Below, in pieces: positions 1 to 5,847 of a stretch of 11,992 nucleotides of DNA. Both the position numbers and the translations under genes were made by a program. Numbering within the stretch: the first letter of the stretch is position 1; the number at the start of each line of letters is the position of its first letter. The notes under the pieces are model-generated. The model made no database searches and was not told the origin of the DNA. It was given only the letters and a program-made list of their open reading frames with translations. This DNA is from Acidimicrobiia bacterium. Its GTDB lineage: Bacteria > Actinomycetota > Acidimicrobiia > Spongiisociales > SHLN01. Location of the stretch: the NCBI GenBank assembly GCA_004283105.1, contig SHLN01000053.1, positions 1 through 11,992 of the forward strand, in the 5' to 3' direction.

Positions 1-2
1 CG

Positions 3-2741
3 TATTCGTTTGACGTAGTCGTGACCGAAACCAACGGGTCACCATCGAACCTGAGCGACTCAGAAACCATCACGGTGACGGTTGGTGAAGGGAACCTGCC
101 GCCCATTCTGGATGCGGTGGGGGATCAGTCCACCGATGAGCTGGTGAATCTGTCCTTTACGGCGACGGCGTCTGATCCCGATGATCCGGCCAACCTGCTC
201 TCTTTCAGCCTGAGTGGTGAGCCGGCCGGCGCAACGATCACTGCCGGTGGAGTGTTCTCCTGGACACCGACCGAAGCACAAGGCCCCGGCAGCTACACGT
301 TTGACGTAGTCGTGACCGAAACCAACGGGCTACCCACCAACCTGAGCGACTCAGAAACCATCACCATCACCGTCGACGAAGTCAACGTTGCGCCGGTGGT
401 CCCGCCCTCATCTTTCACCGTCGATGAAGGCGGAGTCCTGGAGCCCGGACCGGCTAGCGGCGTCCTGGCGGCGGCGTCTGATGCCGAGGGCAACCCGATC
501 TCGGCGATCATCGACAGTCCTCCGGCATTCGGGACACTGGTCCTGGCGGCAGATGGATCGTTCGCCTACACCCATGACGGTTCCGAGAACTTCGCAGACA
601 CCTTCACGTTCGTCGCCAGCGACGGCATCGACCCGACGGCGCCGATCACGGCGACCATCACCATCGATCCGATCAACGACACTCCCGTCATGGCTGGTGT
701 TGTTCTCACCCCGGACGAGAGCACCGTGGTTGGCACCGTGGTGGGGGGGCCGGTTGCCTCTGATGGGGACGATGATCCGCTCACGTTCTCCTTCGTATCG
801 CCGGATCCCACCTTCACGATCGACCCCCTGACCGGCGACATCACCCTCGCCGCCGGGCTCGACTTCGAAACGATTCCGACCTACACGCTCACCGTCTCGG
901 TGGCGGATCCGTCTGGAGCGTCGGCTACTGCCGATGTCGTCATCAATGTCGCCGATGTCGATGAAGTGCCGGTGGCGGCCCCGGCGGCCTTCCCGATCGT
1001 CGAATCCCTTCCTCTCGGATCAACCGTGGGAACGGTGTCGGCGTGGGATCCCGAGGGTGAGTCGGTTTCATTCTCGCTGGTGGCAGGAGATCCGGGCGGA
1101 CAGTTCACGATCGATCCGATCACCGGAGAACTCATTCTGGTGTCCGCTCTCGATGCCGGAGAAACCCCCTCGTATCTCCTGGATGTCGTCGTCACCGATC
1201 CTGGCGGGAACTCGACGTCGACTGCCGTGATTGTCGTCGTGAGCGCGGCCGCCCCGCTTCCGCCGCTGAACGCATCGCCGTTGGGCTTCTCGGACCTCCT
1301 CACGCTGGACGAGGACACAAGCGTCCTCGTGGCGCCCCTGGTCAACGACACCGATCCGGACGACGATGTGTTGTTCGTCAGCTGGATCGATGAACCGGTC
1401 AACGGGACCCTGGTCCCAAACGGAGATGGGACCTACACCTACCGGCCAGATCCCGACTTCTTTGGCGCCGAGTCGCTCGACTACGGGATCAGTGACGGCC
1501 GGGGTGGTATCTCCCAGTCCACGGTGAACCTGGCGATTCTCGCCGTCAATGACCCGCCCGTCACGCCGAACGTCGACACCGAGCTCGAGTTCGTTCCAAA
1601 CGTAGAGATTCCGATTCCGGACGGTGTGTACGATCCGGAGGGCGATCCCGTATGGATTACCGCCGGGACTCCCGCCGAAGGTTCGGTGACGCTGATCGGG
1701 GACGTCTTCACATACGTTCCGCCTCCCGAATGGAACGGTACCGACACGTTCACGTACGTCGTGACCGATAGCAGTGGTAGTTCGAGCACGGGTCTCGTGA
1801 CCATTCGCGTCACCCAGATAGATGGTCAGCTGGTTGCCATTGACCTCGTTTCGGTAGAGGAGGTGACGCCGCCGCCGGTGGCGCCATCGTCGGGCATCGT
1901 CGTCGACAGCATCAAGTTGCTGGTCGGAACCGTATCCGAGATGGCAGGTCTGCTCGGCATACCCCTGCTGGCGGTCGGAGCGGCGTTCCTGGCATCCATC
2001 ATCTTCGGCTTCAGTCGCAACTTCCTCATCGGGCGAGGGCCGGTGTTCCTGCCGGCCGCTGGTCCTTCCACCGTTGGCGTGGTAAGAGTGCCGGCAGGTG
2101 CGGTCGTGACCGCCCTGGAAGGTCCGGGTGAGGAATACCCACTCGTGTACCGGTATCCGCCGGCCGAAACCGGCATCCGGGCGACGGGCCGACACGCCCA
2201 ACGCGGCTCGACCCGGTGGATTGAGGTTGAAACACCCGAAGGCGATGGCTGGGTGATTGCCCGGTTCGTGACTCCGATGATCCCGGCCGGCTCGTTCGCG
2301 GCCGACGAGCAAGTGGCTGCCGCCGTCGAATCGATTCGAGCCGTCCTCGGGGCTCGCGGCGATCTGCGGCCGATTGTGACGAGCCCGGGCCTCGAGGTTG
2401 CCTACTACGCCCCGCCCAAGCACTTCGAAGACGAGGAGCTCGCCGGATTGCTGGCGGGCGATGCATCATGGGGCTGGTGGGATCCGACCGGGTCGACTCC
2501 ATCGGTGCGAGGCGAATTCGGGAGCATTGTCGCCGACCCGCTGGTCGAAGCGATGGCCCTCGAGGGACGGACGGTCGCCGAAGCGGTGGTCGAGATCCCC
2601 GTTGAGCTCGTCAACTTCCCGAGCCTCACCTTTAGCCAGCCCGATCATCTCGGATGGCGGGTCTTCTTCGAGTATGAAGACGATGAGCCCAAGCTCGCCG
2701 CTATCTGGCGCGAAGGCGTGACGAACCCCGCATCCGTCTGA
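3..2741 (+). CDS. Large surface protein with cadherin/Ig-like repeats, one TM helix and an SH3b-like domain (5' partial)
   Basis: The frame is open from the left edge, so the N-terminus and any signal peptide lie outside. Visible modules by nucleotide: the end of one Ig-like repeat (3-92); a complete Ig-like/He_PIG-type repeat (93-378); a VCBS/cadherin-like domain (379-672); two cadherin-type domains with FTIDPxTG motifs (673-1248); two cadherin-like domains with the NDTDPDDD and DPEGDP signatures typical of Ca-binding loops (about 1280-1811). A linker follows, then a hydrophobic helix at about 1941-2015 flanked by Arg residues (FSRNFLIGR). After it comes a region resembling bacterial SH3 (about 2079-2274: GPGEEYPLVYR, then W, then GDGWV) and an unrecognised acidic C-terminal domain. 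Probable role: cell-surface adhesion or matrix protein anchored by the helix. The domain reading is from motifs only. The stop is followed after 40 nt by the small Cys/His gene. Confidence 0.85.
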   Translation, partial: YSFDVVVTETNGSPSNLSDSETITVTVGEGNLPPILDAVGDQSTDELVNLSFTATASDPDDPANLLSFSLSGEPAGATITAGGVFSWTPTEAQGPGSYTFDVVVTETNGLPTNLSDSETITITVDEVNVAPVVPPSSFTVDEGGVLEPGPASGVLAAASDAEGNPISAIIDSPPAFGTLVLAADGSFAYTHDGSENFADTFTFVASDGIDPTAPITATITIDPINDTPVMAGVVLTPDESTVVGTVVGGPVASDGDDDPLTFSFVSPDPTFTIDPLTGDITLAAGLDFETIPTYTLTVSVADPSGASATADVVINVADVDEVPVAAPAAFPIVESLPLGSTVGTVSAWDPEGESVSFSLVAGDPGGQFTIDPITGELILVSALDAGETPSYLLDVVVTDPGGNSTSTAVIVVVSAAAPLPPLNASPLGFSDLLTLDEDTSVLVAPLVNDTDPDDDVLFVSWIDEPVNGTLVPNGDGTYTYRPDPDFFGAESLDYGISDGRGGISQSTVNLAILAVNDPPVTPNVDTELEFVPNVEIPIPDGVYDPEGDPVWITAGTPAEGSVTLIGDVFTYVPPPEWNGTDTFTYVVTDSSGSSSTGLVTIRVTQIDGQLVAIDLVSVEEVTPPPVAPSSGIVVDSIKLLVGTVSEMAGLLGIPLLAVGAAFLASIIFGFSRNFLIGRGPVFLPAAGPSTVGVVRVPAGAVVTALEGPGEEYPLVYRYPPAETGIRATGRHAQRGSTRWIEVETPEGDGWVIARFVTPMIPAGSFAADEQVAAAVESIRAVLGARGDLRPIVTSPGLEVAYYAPPKHFEDEELAGLLAGDASWGWWDPTGSTPSVRGEFGSIVADPLVEAMALEGRTVAEAVVEIPVELVNFPSLTFSQPDHLGWRVFFEYEDDEPKLAAIWREGVTNPASV
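7..364 (+). repeat. In-frame 291-bp-period repeat inside the adhesin gene
   Basis: Positions 7-38 are identical to 298-329 (32 nt), and 48-73 are identical to 339-364 (26 nt), with a few changes between. The offset of 291 bp equals 97 codons, one Ig-like repeat unit. Since the first copy is cut by the window edge, more copies probably lie upstream. Confidence 0.9.
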
Positions 2742-2765
2742 TTGCTAAACAGGCCCCCTCGTCGT

Positions 2766-2773
2766 GCCGATAC
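2766..2773 (+). promoter_or_regulatory. Candidate -10 element GCCGATAC of the 2782 gene
   Basis: GCCGATAC lies 8 nt before the ATG at 2782, and TAAA (2746-2749) lies 16 nt upstream of it. This resembles the FliA/WhiG consensus TAAA-N15/16-GCCGATAA. The paralogue at 8697 has GCCGATGT in nearly the same place. It implies a leaderless or very short leader. Functional assignment is inference. Confidence 0.4.
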
Positions 2774-2781
2774 CTAGAGGC

Positions 2782-3078
2782 ATGACAGTCGGAACGGCAT
2801 GCAACATCCCGGAGTGCGATTCCCGTCGCATGCGCGGCTTCCTGTTCTGCTGGAGCCACCAGATGGACCTCGAGCTCGTCGATCTCGTCAACGGAGACAC
2901 ATCTGCCGGCCTGTGGGTCGATGACGAGTACGAGGATGACGAGTTTGTGTGGGTCTGCCCGCACGGGTCCATCATGGGTGACTGCTACCTGACACTGTGC
3001 GGCGAGTTCCCCGGTGTCGGTCTCACCGCATGGCAGGTGCGCGCCGAGATGGCGGGAATCACGCTGAATCTCAACTGA
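2782..3078 (+). CDS. Small Cys/His-rich protein, paralogue A (putative zinc binding)
   Basis: A 98-residue acidic protein with no family I can name. The N-terminus carries C7-x4-C12-x10-C23-x2-H26, a typical CCCH zinc-knuckle spacing. The middle is acidic (DDEYEDDE). The last 40 residues begin C59-x-H61-x6-C68-YLT and continue EFPG...AW..RA, ending LN. The same layout occurs in the gene at 8697, where the first two Cys are also residues 7 and 12. That agreement decides the ATG at 2782 over a GTG at 2764, which would fall in the putative promoter. There is no signal peptide or TM helix, so it is probably cytoplasmic. It lies 40 nt after the adhesin gene and may be transcribed with it or from its own promoter. 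Zinc binding is inferred; function is unknown. Confidence 0.8.
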   Translation: MTVGTACNIPECDSRRMRGFLFCWSHQMDLELVDLVNGDTSAGLWVDDEYEDDEFVWVCPHGSIMGDCYLTLCGEFPGVGLTAWQVRAEMAGITLNLN

Positions 3079-3108
3079 GCAGCATGGTTCGATCCTTGCC
3101 GCTCGGGG

Positions 3109-3168
3109 ATCCGCTGCCCGCTATCCGCTTCCCGCTCAGAACGCTTCGTTGCCCGTTGCCCGTTGCCT
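3109..3168. repeat. Intergenic heptamer repeat tract
   Basis: Four heptamers run in a row at 3109-3136 (ATCCGCT, GCCCGCT, ATCCGCT, TCCCGCT). An 11-nt interruption follows, then GTTGCCC, GTTGCCC, GTTGCCT at 3148-3168. The tract sits between convergent stop codons (3078 and 3180). A related heptamer pair, GAGAAGC x2, is at 3607-3620. Confidence 0.75.
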
Positions 3169-3172
3169 GTGA

Positions 3173-3206
3173 TTGCCGCTCAAGCGGGTGGAGAGGCGGG
3201 CGGCAA
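3173..3206. terminator. Weak inverted repeat at convergent gene ends
   Basis: TTGCCGC (3173-3179) pairs with GCGGCAA (3200-3206), with a small nested CCGC/GCGG hairpin. It overlaps the last codons of the minus-strand gene. There is no U tract. It could terminate transcripts from either side, but this is weak. Confidence 0.25.
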
Positions 3207-3578
3207 GACCGTTAGGGGGACGATGAGGGGGTCTGAGGACTCACCAGTCAGACGGCAGTGGGCTTCCACCGTTCCGGGCTCCAGAAACTCGATCTCACCC
3301 TTGACGAGTTGATAGCCGAACTTCCCGGGTTCGATCAGAACTGGCGCCCGATTGCGAGCGACCTCTTCGCCATCGCGCATGAATACCGTCTCGAGTGCGT
3401 CGGAGCCGGATTCCTCGGCCGGGCAGCGAATGAGCACAATGAGGTGAGGTTCCAGCGTGGTCGGGAACGATCGAACGGCCGTACTGAAGTGGATGCCCCT
3501 GAGGTCAATCCGGGTGGCCGGACCCTCCACCTGACGAAATTCGAAGTTCTCAACGAACAAGGCCGACAAGATTTGCAT
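3180..3578 (-). CDS. DUF6941-like small protein
   Basis: A 132-residue protein without signal peptide or TM segment. It alternates beta-type stretches: MQILSALFVENFEF, then IDLRGIHFS, PHLIVLIRCPAEE, EPGKFGYQLV and a C-terminal strand PLIVPLTVLPP. Together they resemble the DUF6941 beta-sandwich family, a tentative match made by eye. The ATG at 3578 is preceded by TAGCCT (3590-3585 on the minus strand) with exactly 6 nt between and no Shine-Dalgarno sequence, which fits leaderless translation. It follows the pterin dehydratase gene on the same strand with a 45-nt gap, so some read-through is possible. Biochemical role unknown. Confidence 0.75.
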   Translation of the reverse strand: MQILSALFVENFEFRQVEGPATRIDLRGIHFSTAVRSFPTTLEPHLIVLIRCPAEESGSDALETVFMRDGEEVARNRAPVLIEPGKFGYQLVKGEIEFLEPGTVEAHCRLTGESSDPLIVPLTVLPPASPPA

Positions 3579-3584
3579 ATCAGC

Positions 3585-3590
3585 AGGCTA
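3585..3590 (-). promoter_or_regulatory. -10 hexamer TAGCCT, leaderless start at 3578
   Basis: TAGCCT on the minus strand is followed by 6 nt and ATG. This matches the TANNNT consensus at the spacing where transcription would begin at the A of the start codon. No convincing -35 was seen. Confidence 0.5.
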
Positions 3591-3623
3591 GGCCTGTCCG
3601 CGATCCGAGAAGCGAGAAGCGCC

Positions 3624-3896
3624 CTAGATCTCGTCGAACTGAGCCGCCAACGCAGAGTCTTTCTCCGTGAGCGCTACCTCGCTGTGAGTGGAGAGCACGA
3701 TGGTCACCTTGTTCCACCGGATGTCGATATCGGGATGGTGATCGGCGGCCTCGGACAGGAAGCCGACCTCCACCACGAACGCAATCGCCTGCGTGAACCC
3801 ATCGAACACAAACGTTCGGGAGATCGACTCGTCATGGAGCGCCCAATCTGGATGGGCTTCGATGAACGATTGGCGGTCTGCGGCGGTCAACTTCAT
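3624..3896 (-). CDS. phhB: Pterin-4a-carbinolamine dehydratase
   Basis: A 90-residue protein of the usual length for the PCD/DCoH family, which dehydrates 4a-hydroxytetrahydrobiopterin during cofactor recycling. Some bacterial members may serve other pterins such as those of molybdopterin. The family signature is present: EAADHHP at residues 49-55, followed by W61-N62 and the closing STH at 69-71, supplying the active-site histidines H53, H54 and H71. It is cytoplasmic. No aromatic amino-acid hydroxylase is in the window, so the partner is unknown. The ATG at 3896 lies 6 nt after TACCCT with no SD, suggesting a leaderless mRNA. The gene is divergent from the Flp pilin with 61 nt between the start codons. 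Confidence 0.93.
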   Translation of the reverse strand: MKLTAADRQSFIEAHPDWALHDESISRTFVFDGFTQAIAFVVEVGFLSEAADHHPDIDIRWNKVTIVLSTHSEVALTEKDSALAAQFDEI

Positions 3897-3902
3897 GGTG
3901 GG

Positions 3903-3908
3903 AGGGTA
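3903..3908 (-). promoter_or_regulatory. -10 hexamer TACCCT, leaderless start at 3896
   Basis: On the minus strand the sequence reads TGATACCCT, 6 nt, ATG. The gene at 6831 has the same TGATACCCTC string at the same distance from its ATG. Confidence 0.6.
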
Positions 3909-3935
3909 TCAAGGAATTGCCGGGGAGGCCGATGA
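3909..3935 (+). promoter_or_regulatory. Candidate promoter of the pilin gene: TCAA-N15-GCCGATGA
   Basis: GCCGATGA (3928-3935) lies 22 nt before the pilin ATG, leaving room for the SD. TCAA (3909-3912) is 15 nt upstream of it. The layout resembles FliA/WhiG-type promoters and the GCCGAT elements before the two Cys/His genes. It overlaps no coding sequence and sits in the divergent gap. Confidence 0.35.
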
Positions 3936-3957
3936 TGTGGAAAGGAAGGGAGGGGAT

Positions 3958-4137
3958 ATGAGGACTGTGGCAGTAATGCTTCGGACCTTTGTCCAGCAGG
4001 AGGAGGGTGCAAGCCTCGTCGAGTACGCATTCATCGTGCTCTTGATGGTGGTGGTGTCGATTGCGGTAATCGCCAATCTGGGCGAATATCCGGCATCTGC
4101 CTTCGAGGGCGTGGATAGCGGATTCGGCGGTCCCTAA
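3958..4137 (+). CDS. flp: Flp-type pilin subunit
   Basis: A 59-residue prepilin. A short basic leader ends in QQEEG17, followed by ASLVEYAF, so a TadV-type prepilin peptidase would cut after G17 and leave the hallmark E5-Y6 of mature Flp pilins (E22-Y23). The hydrophobic helix FIVLLMVVVSIAVIANLG follows, then a short Gly-rich tail. Mature subunits polymerise into Tad/Flp pili or act as minor or pseudo-pilins. The ATG at 3958 is chosen for the strong SD AGGAAGG (3943-3949) 8 nt upstream; the frame is open further upstream but lacks pilin features there. No tad/cpa assembly genes are in the window, so the secretion machinery must be encoded elsewhere. Monocistronic: a terminator hairpin begins 27 nt after the stop. 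Confidence 0.92.
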   Translation: MRTVAVMLRTFVQQEEGASLVEYAFIVLLMVVVSIAVIANLGEYPASAFEGVDSGFGGP

Positions 4138-4164
4138 GCCTGCTGCTTCCCGCGGTCGGCTCTC

Positions 4165-4196
4165 GAAGGGTCGGGAACGTTTGTTCCCGACCCTTC
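4165..4196 (+). terminator. Hairpin terminator after the pilin gene
   Basis: GAAGGGTCGGGAAC (4165-4178) and GTTCCCGACCCTTC (4183-4196) form a perfect 14-bp stem with loop GTTT. No U tract follows, which is common for actinobacterial terminators. Confidence 0.7.
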
Positions 4197-4205
4197 AAAC
4201 TGCTC

Positions 4206-4233
4206 AGGACACCGGTTTCGGCTGCCGTAAAGT
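4206..4233 (+). promoter_or_regulatory. Candidate promoter AGGACA-N16-TAAAGT for the lipoprotein gene
   Basis: AGGACA (4206-4211) keeps four of six TTGACA positions. TAAAGT (4228-4233) fits TANNNT. The predicted start near 4240 would leave about an 11-nt leader without an SD. Confidence 0.35.
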
Positions 4234-4249
4234 AGGGAAACGGCCCTAC
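4232..4249. promoter_or_regulatory. Perfect inverted repeat GTAGGG-N6-CCCTAC before the lipoprotein start
   Basis: GTAGGG (4232-4237) and CCCTAC (4244-4249) are separated by AAACGG and end 2 nt before the ATG. The dyad overlaps the putative -10 and transcription start, so it may be a repressor operator. If transcribed whole, it would be a small hairpin masking the start codon. Confidence 0.4.
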
Positions 4250-4251
4250 CT

Positions 4252-5346
4252 ATGCGCAAAATCCTGCTCCTACTCACAGTGTTCCTTGCCGCCTGCTCCG
4301 GTGGCAACTCGGACGGGCCCGCCCTCACGTTCGCCGACTTCGACAATCCACCAACCACGTCGGAGGTGCTCGGCGGTTCTTCGACTACAAGCCCTCTCCC
4401 TGCGTCGACAACCACAAGTTCGACCAGCACGACGACGTCGACGACCCTGCTGGTAATCGACACCCCGGGTCCGGTAACCATCCTCACGTCATCGGATTAT
4501 TCGGTTCTCCAGGGGAGAGGTGCCCCTCGCCGGCTGGTCGATGCGCCGGTTGAGGCCGGCTTTGATGACCTCGACGGTGGATTTCTCTTCCAGATGCCGG
4601 GAGCAGGCTCGGACACAGCAGCAGATCAGCGCATCTTCTGGTCCCGCGCCTCGAATCCGGAGGCTCAGCCGTATCTCGACGTGAACGACGGGAGCCTGCT
4701 GAAGTTGTGGGCCGTCGAACCCATCGACGGCGCTCCCACGATGATCCTGACGATCACCGATGATGCAGACGATCCCGTCCAACGCATCGAACGCCTGGTG
4801 GTCTTTGACTTCGTGACCGGTGATCGGGTGCTCGGTGAGGTTGGTTCGGCCGGGTCGGGGCCGACCGCGATCAGCTACGGCGGGGGCCGGTTCATCCTCG
4901 AGCAGCTATCGGGTTCTCAGTCACGCTTCGAGTTCCGCAACGACCAGGGGGCCGTCATCGATCTTGCCTCGAACCCCCACAAGGGTTGCTCAGACGATCC
5001 GACGTGCCCGACAACGCCGGCACTTGATCCGAGCGGGAGTTTCCTTGCCTATCTCCAGCCCGCCGCCGACGAGACAGTGGATCTCGTCGTATACGACGTG
5101 GATCTCGGGGAGGAGATCGGCCGAATCGGACTGCCCGAGGGGGCTGCCGGCGCTTCGGGGCTCGATTTCGACGCCTCGACGGTCATTGTCAATCCAGCCG
5201 ACCGGGATGGCCGGGCCATTGTCGTCGACACCGAGCGGGCAACGGTCGGTGAGTTCGGCCTCGCCGGCGTCGTCCAGTTCCTTCGCTCAGAACCCGGGTT
5301 CGACGGGCCGATTGAGCTCCTCACCGGCGCGGACGCCGGAGCATGA
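4252..5346 (+). CDS. Secreted lipoprotein with Ser/Thr-rich linker, possible beta-propeller
   Basis: A 364-residue protein. MRKILLLLTVFLAAC is a lipoprotein signal with lipobox LAAC, so C15 would be lipidated and the protein anchored on the outer face of the membrane. Residues about 35-66 are a flexible Ser/Thr linker. The rest contains short repeated beta-rich units (for example VVFDFVTGDRVLGEV, PSGSFLAYLQ, LVVYDVDLGEEIG, IVVDTERATVGEF) resembling blades of a TolB/WD40-like propeller. A C246/C252 pair could form a disulfide. No catalytic motif is visible and I cannot name a family; a ligand- or protein-binding role is only a guess. The start at 4252 is fixed by the signal peptide. A bidirectional hairpin begins within the stop codon. 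Confidence 0.85.
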   Translation: MRKILLLLTVFLAACSGGNSDGPALTFADFDNPPTTSEVLGGSSTTSPLPASTTTSSTSTTTSTTLLVIDTPGPVTILTSSDYSVLQGRGAPRRLVDAPVEAGFDDLDGGFLFQMPGAGSDTAADQRIFWSRASNPEAQPYLDVNDGSLLKLWAVEPIDGAPTMILTITDDADDPVQRIERLVVFDFVTGDRVLGEVGSAGSGPTAISYGGGRFILEQLSGSQSRFEFRNDQGAVIDLASNPHKGCSDDPTCPTTPALDPSGSFLAYLQPAADETVDLVVYDVDLGEEIGRIGLPEGAAGASGLDFDASTVIVNPADRDGRAIVVDTERATVGEFGLAGVVQFLRSEPGFDGPIELLTGADAGA

Positions 5347-5375
5347 AAGAACCCCGCCGATGGCGGGGTTCTTTC
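5345..5375. terminator. Bidirectional terminator between the lipoprotein and HU genes
   Basis: GAAAGAACCCCGCC (5345-5358), loop GAT, GGCGGGGTTCTTTC (5362-5375): a perfect 14-bp stem with a G+C-rich core. The A/T-rich outer arms supply a short U run on either strand. It starts within the lipoprotein TGA and lies 20 nt from the end of the convergent HU gene. Confidence 0.88.
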
Positions 5376-5394
5376 TCAGCGAGTTGGAAACTCG

Positions 5395-5688
5395 TTACTC
5401 GGCGACGCGGTCCTTCAAGCCCTTCGAGGCCTTGAAGACGGGATACGTCTTGGCGGCAATCTGGATGGTTGCGCCGGTGGCCGGATTGCGACCCTGACGA
5501 GCGCTACGGCGCTTGGTGTCGAACTTACCGAAACCGGCGATCGAAACCTCACGGCCGGCATCGAGCTCAACGGCGATAATCCCTTTGCCAGGATGCGTAT
5601 CGAAGATGGCCTCAATCACTTCCTGGGCCTTCGCCTGGCTGAGTTCGGTCTTCCCGGCGAGCTTCTTCGCCATTTCTGTCTTGTTCAT
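5395..5688 (-). CDS. hup: HU-family nucleoid DNA-binding protein
   Basis: A 97-residue HU/IHF-fold protein. The helical dimerisation part begins MNKTEMAKKLAGKTELS. The beta-arm region shows GFGKF (52-56), KRRSARQ and the near-invariant GRNPATG (66-72), with the arm proline in that motif, and ends FKASKGLKDRV. It lacks the Lys/Ala-rich tail of mycobacterial HupB and so matches the short bacterial HU. It binds and bends DNA as a dimer. The start is supported by SD AGGAAGGA (5701-5694, minus) 5 nt before the ATG. A stem-loop lies in the upstream leader (5715-5734). The gene is on the same strand as the glycosylase but 159 nt away, so it is probably a separate unit. Confidence 0.96.
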   Translation of the reverse strand: MNKTEMAKKLAGKTELSQAKAQEVIEAIFDTHPGKGIIAVELDAGREVSIAGFGKFDTKRRSARQGRNPATGATIQIAAKTYPVFKASKGLKDRVAE

Positions 5689-5714
5689 TTGGGTCCTTCC
5701 TGCGTGCCCATGAT

Positions 5715-5734
5715 GGAGCTTCCGATGAAGCTCC
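5715..5734 (-). promoter_or_regulatory. Stem-loop in the HU leader
   Basis: GGAGCTTC (5715-5722), CGAT, GAAGCTCC (5727-5734): a perfect 8-bp stem 26-46 nt upstream of the HU ATG. With the candidate -10 at 5751-5756 the hairpin would fall near the mRNA 5' end, where it could stabilise the transcript or serve as an operator. Confidence 0.45.
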
Positions 5735-5750
5735 CCCCTTATCGAACGCG

Positions 5751-5756
5751 ACTTTA
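5751..5756 (-). promoter_or_regulatory. Candidate -10 TAAAGT for HU
   Basis: Minus-strand TAAAGT fits TANNNT and equals the hexamer before the lipoprotein gene. The -35 match, CTGGAA 17 nt upstream, is poor. Confidence 0.3.
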
Positions 5757-5847
5757 CCCACGAAAGCCCATAATTCCAGGCTTTTCGGACGATGTGGGAA
5801 AACTATGCCTCAACCGGATGGCGGCCCCCGACCCGCCGGAACCCCAA

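Noticed and set aside
1068..2423. Long open frame on the minus strand opposite the adhesin gene
   Set aside because: It is rich in Arg/Gly/His with no domain pattern, and the plus-strand frame reads as continuous cadherin-type domains. It is an antisense shadow in GC-rich DNA.
2764..2781. GTG start for paralogue A at 2764
   Set aside because: It would include the GCCGAT element, has no SD, and would shift the conserved Cys7/Cys12 register shared with paralogue B.
3258..3935. Plus-strand open frame opposite the DUF6941-like and pterin dehydratase genes
   Set aside because: The minus strand carries a clear EAADHHP signature and leaderless promoters; the plus frame has no family features.
5763..5784. 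Inverted repeat AAAGCC-N10-GGCTTT between the HU and glycosylase genes
   Set aside because: Only 6 bp with a 10-nt spacer. It could be a terminator for the glycosylase or nothing; not distinguishable from chance.
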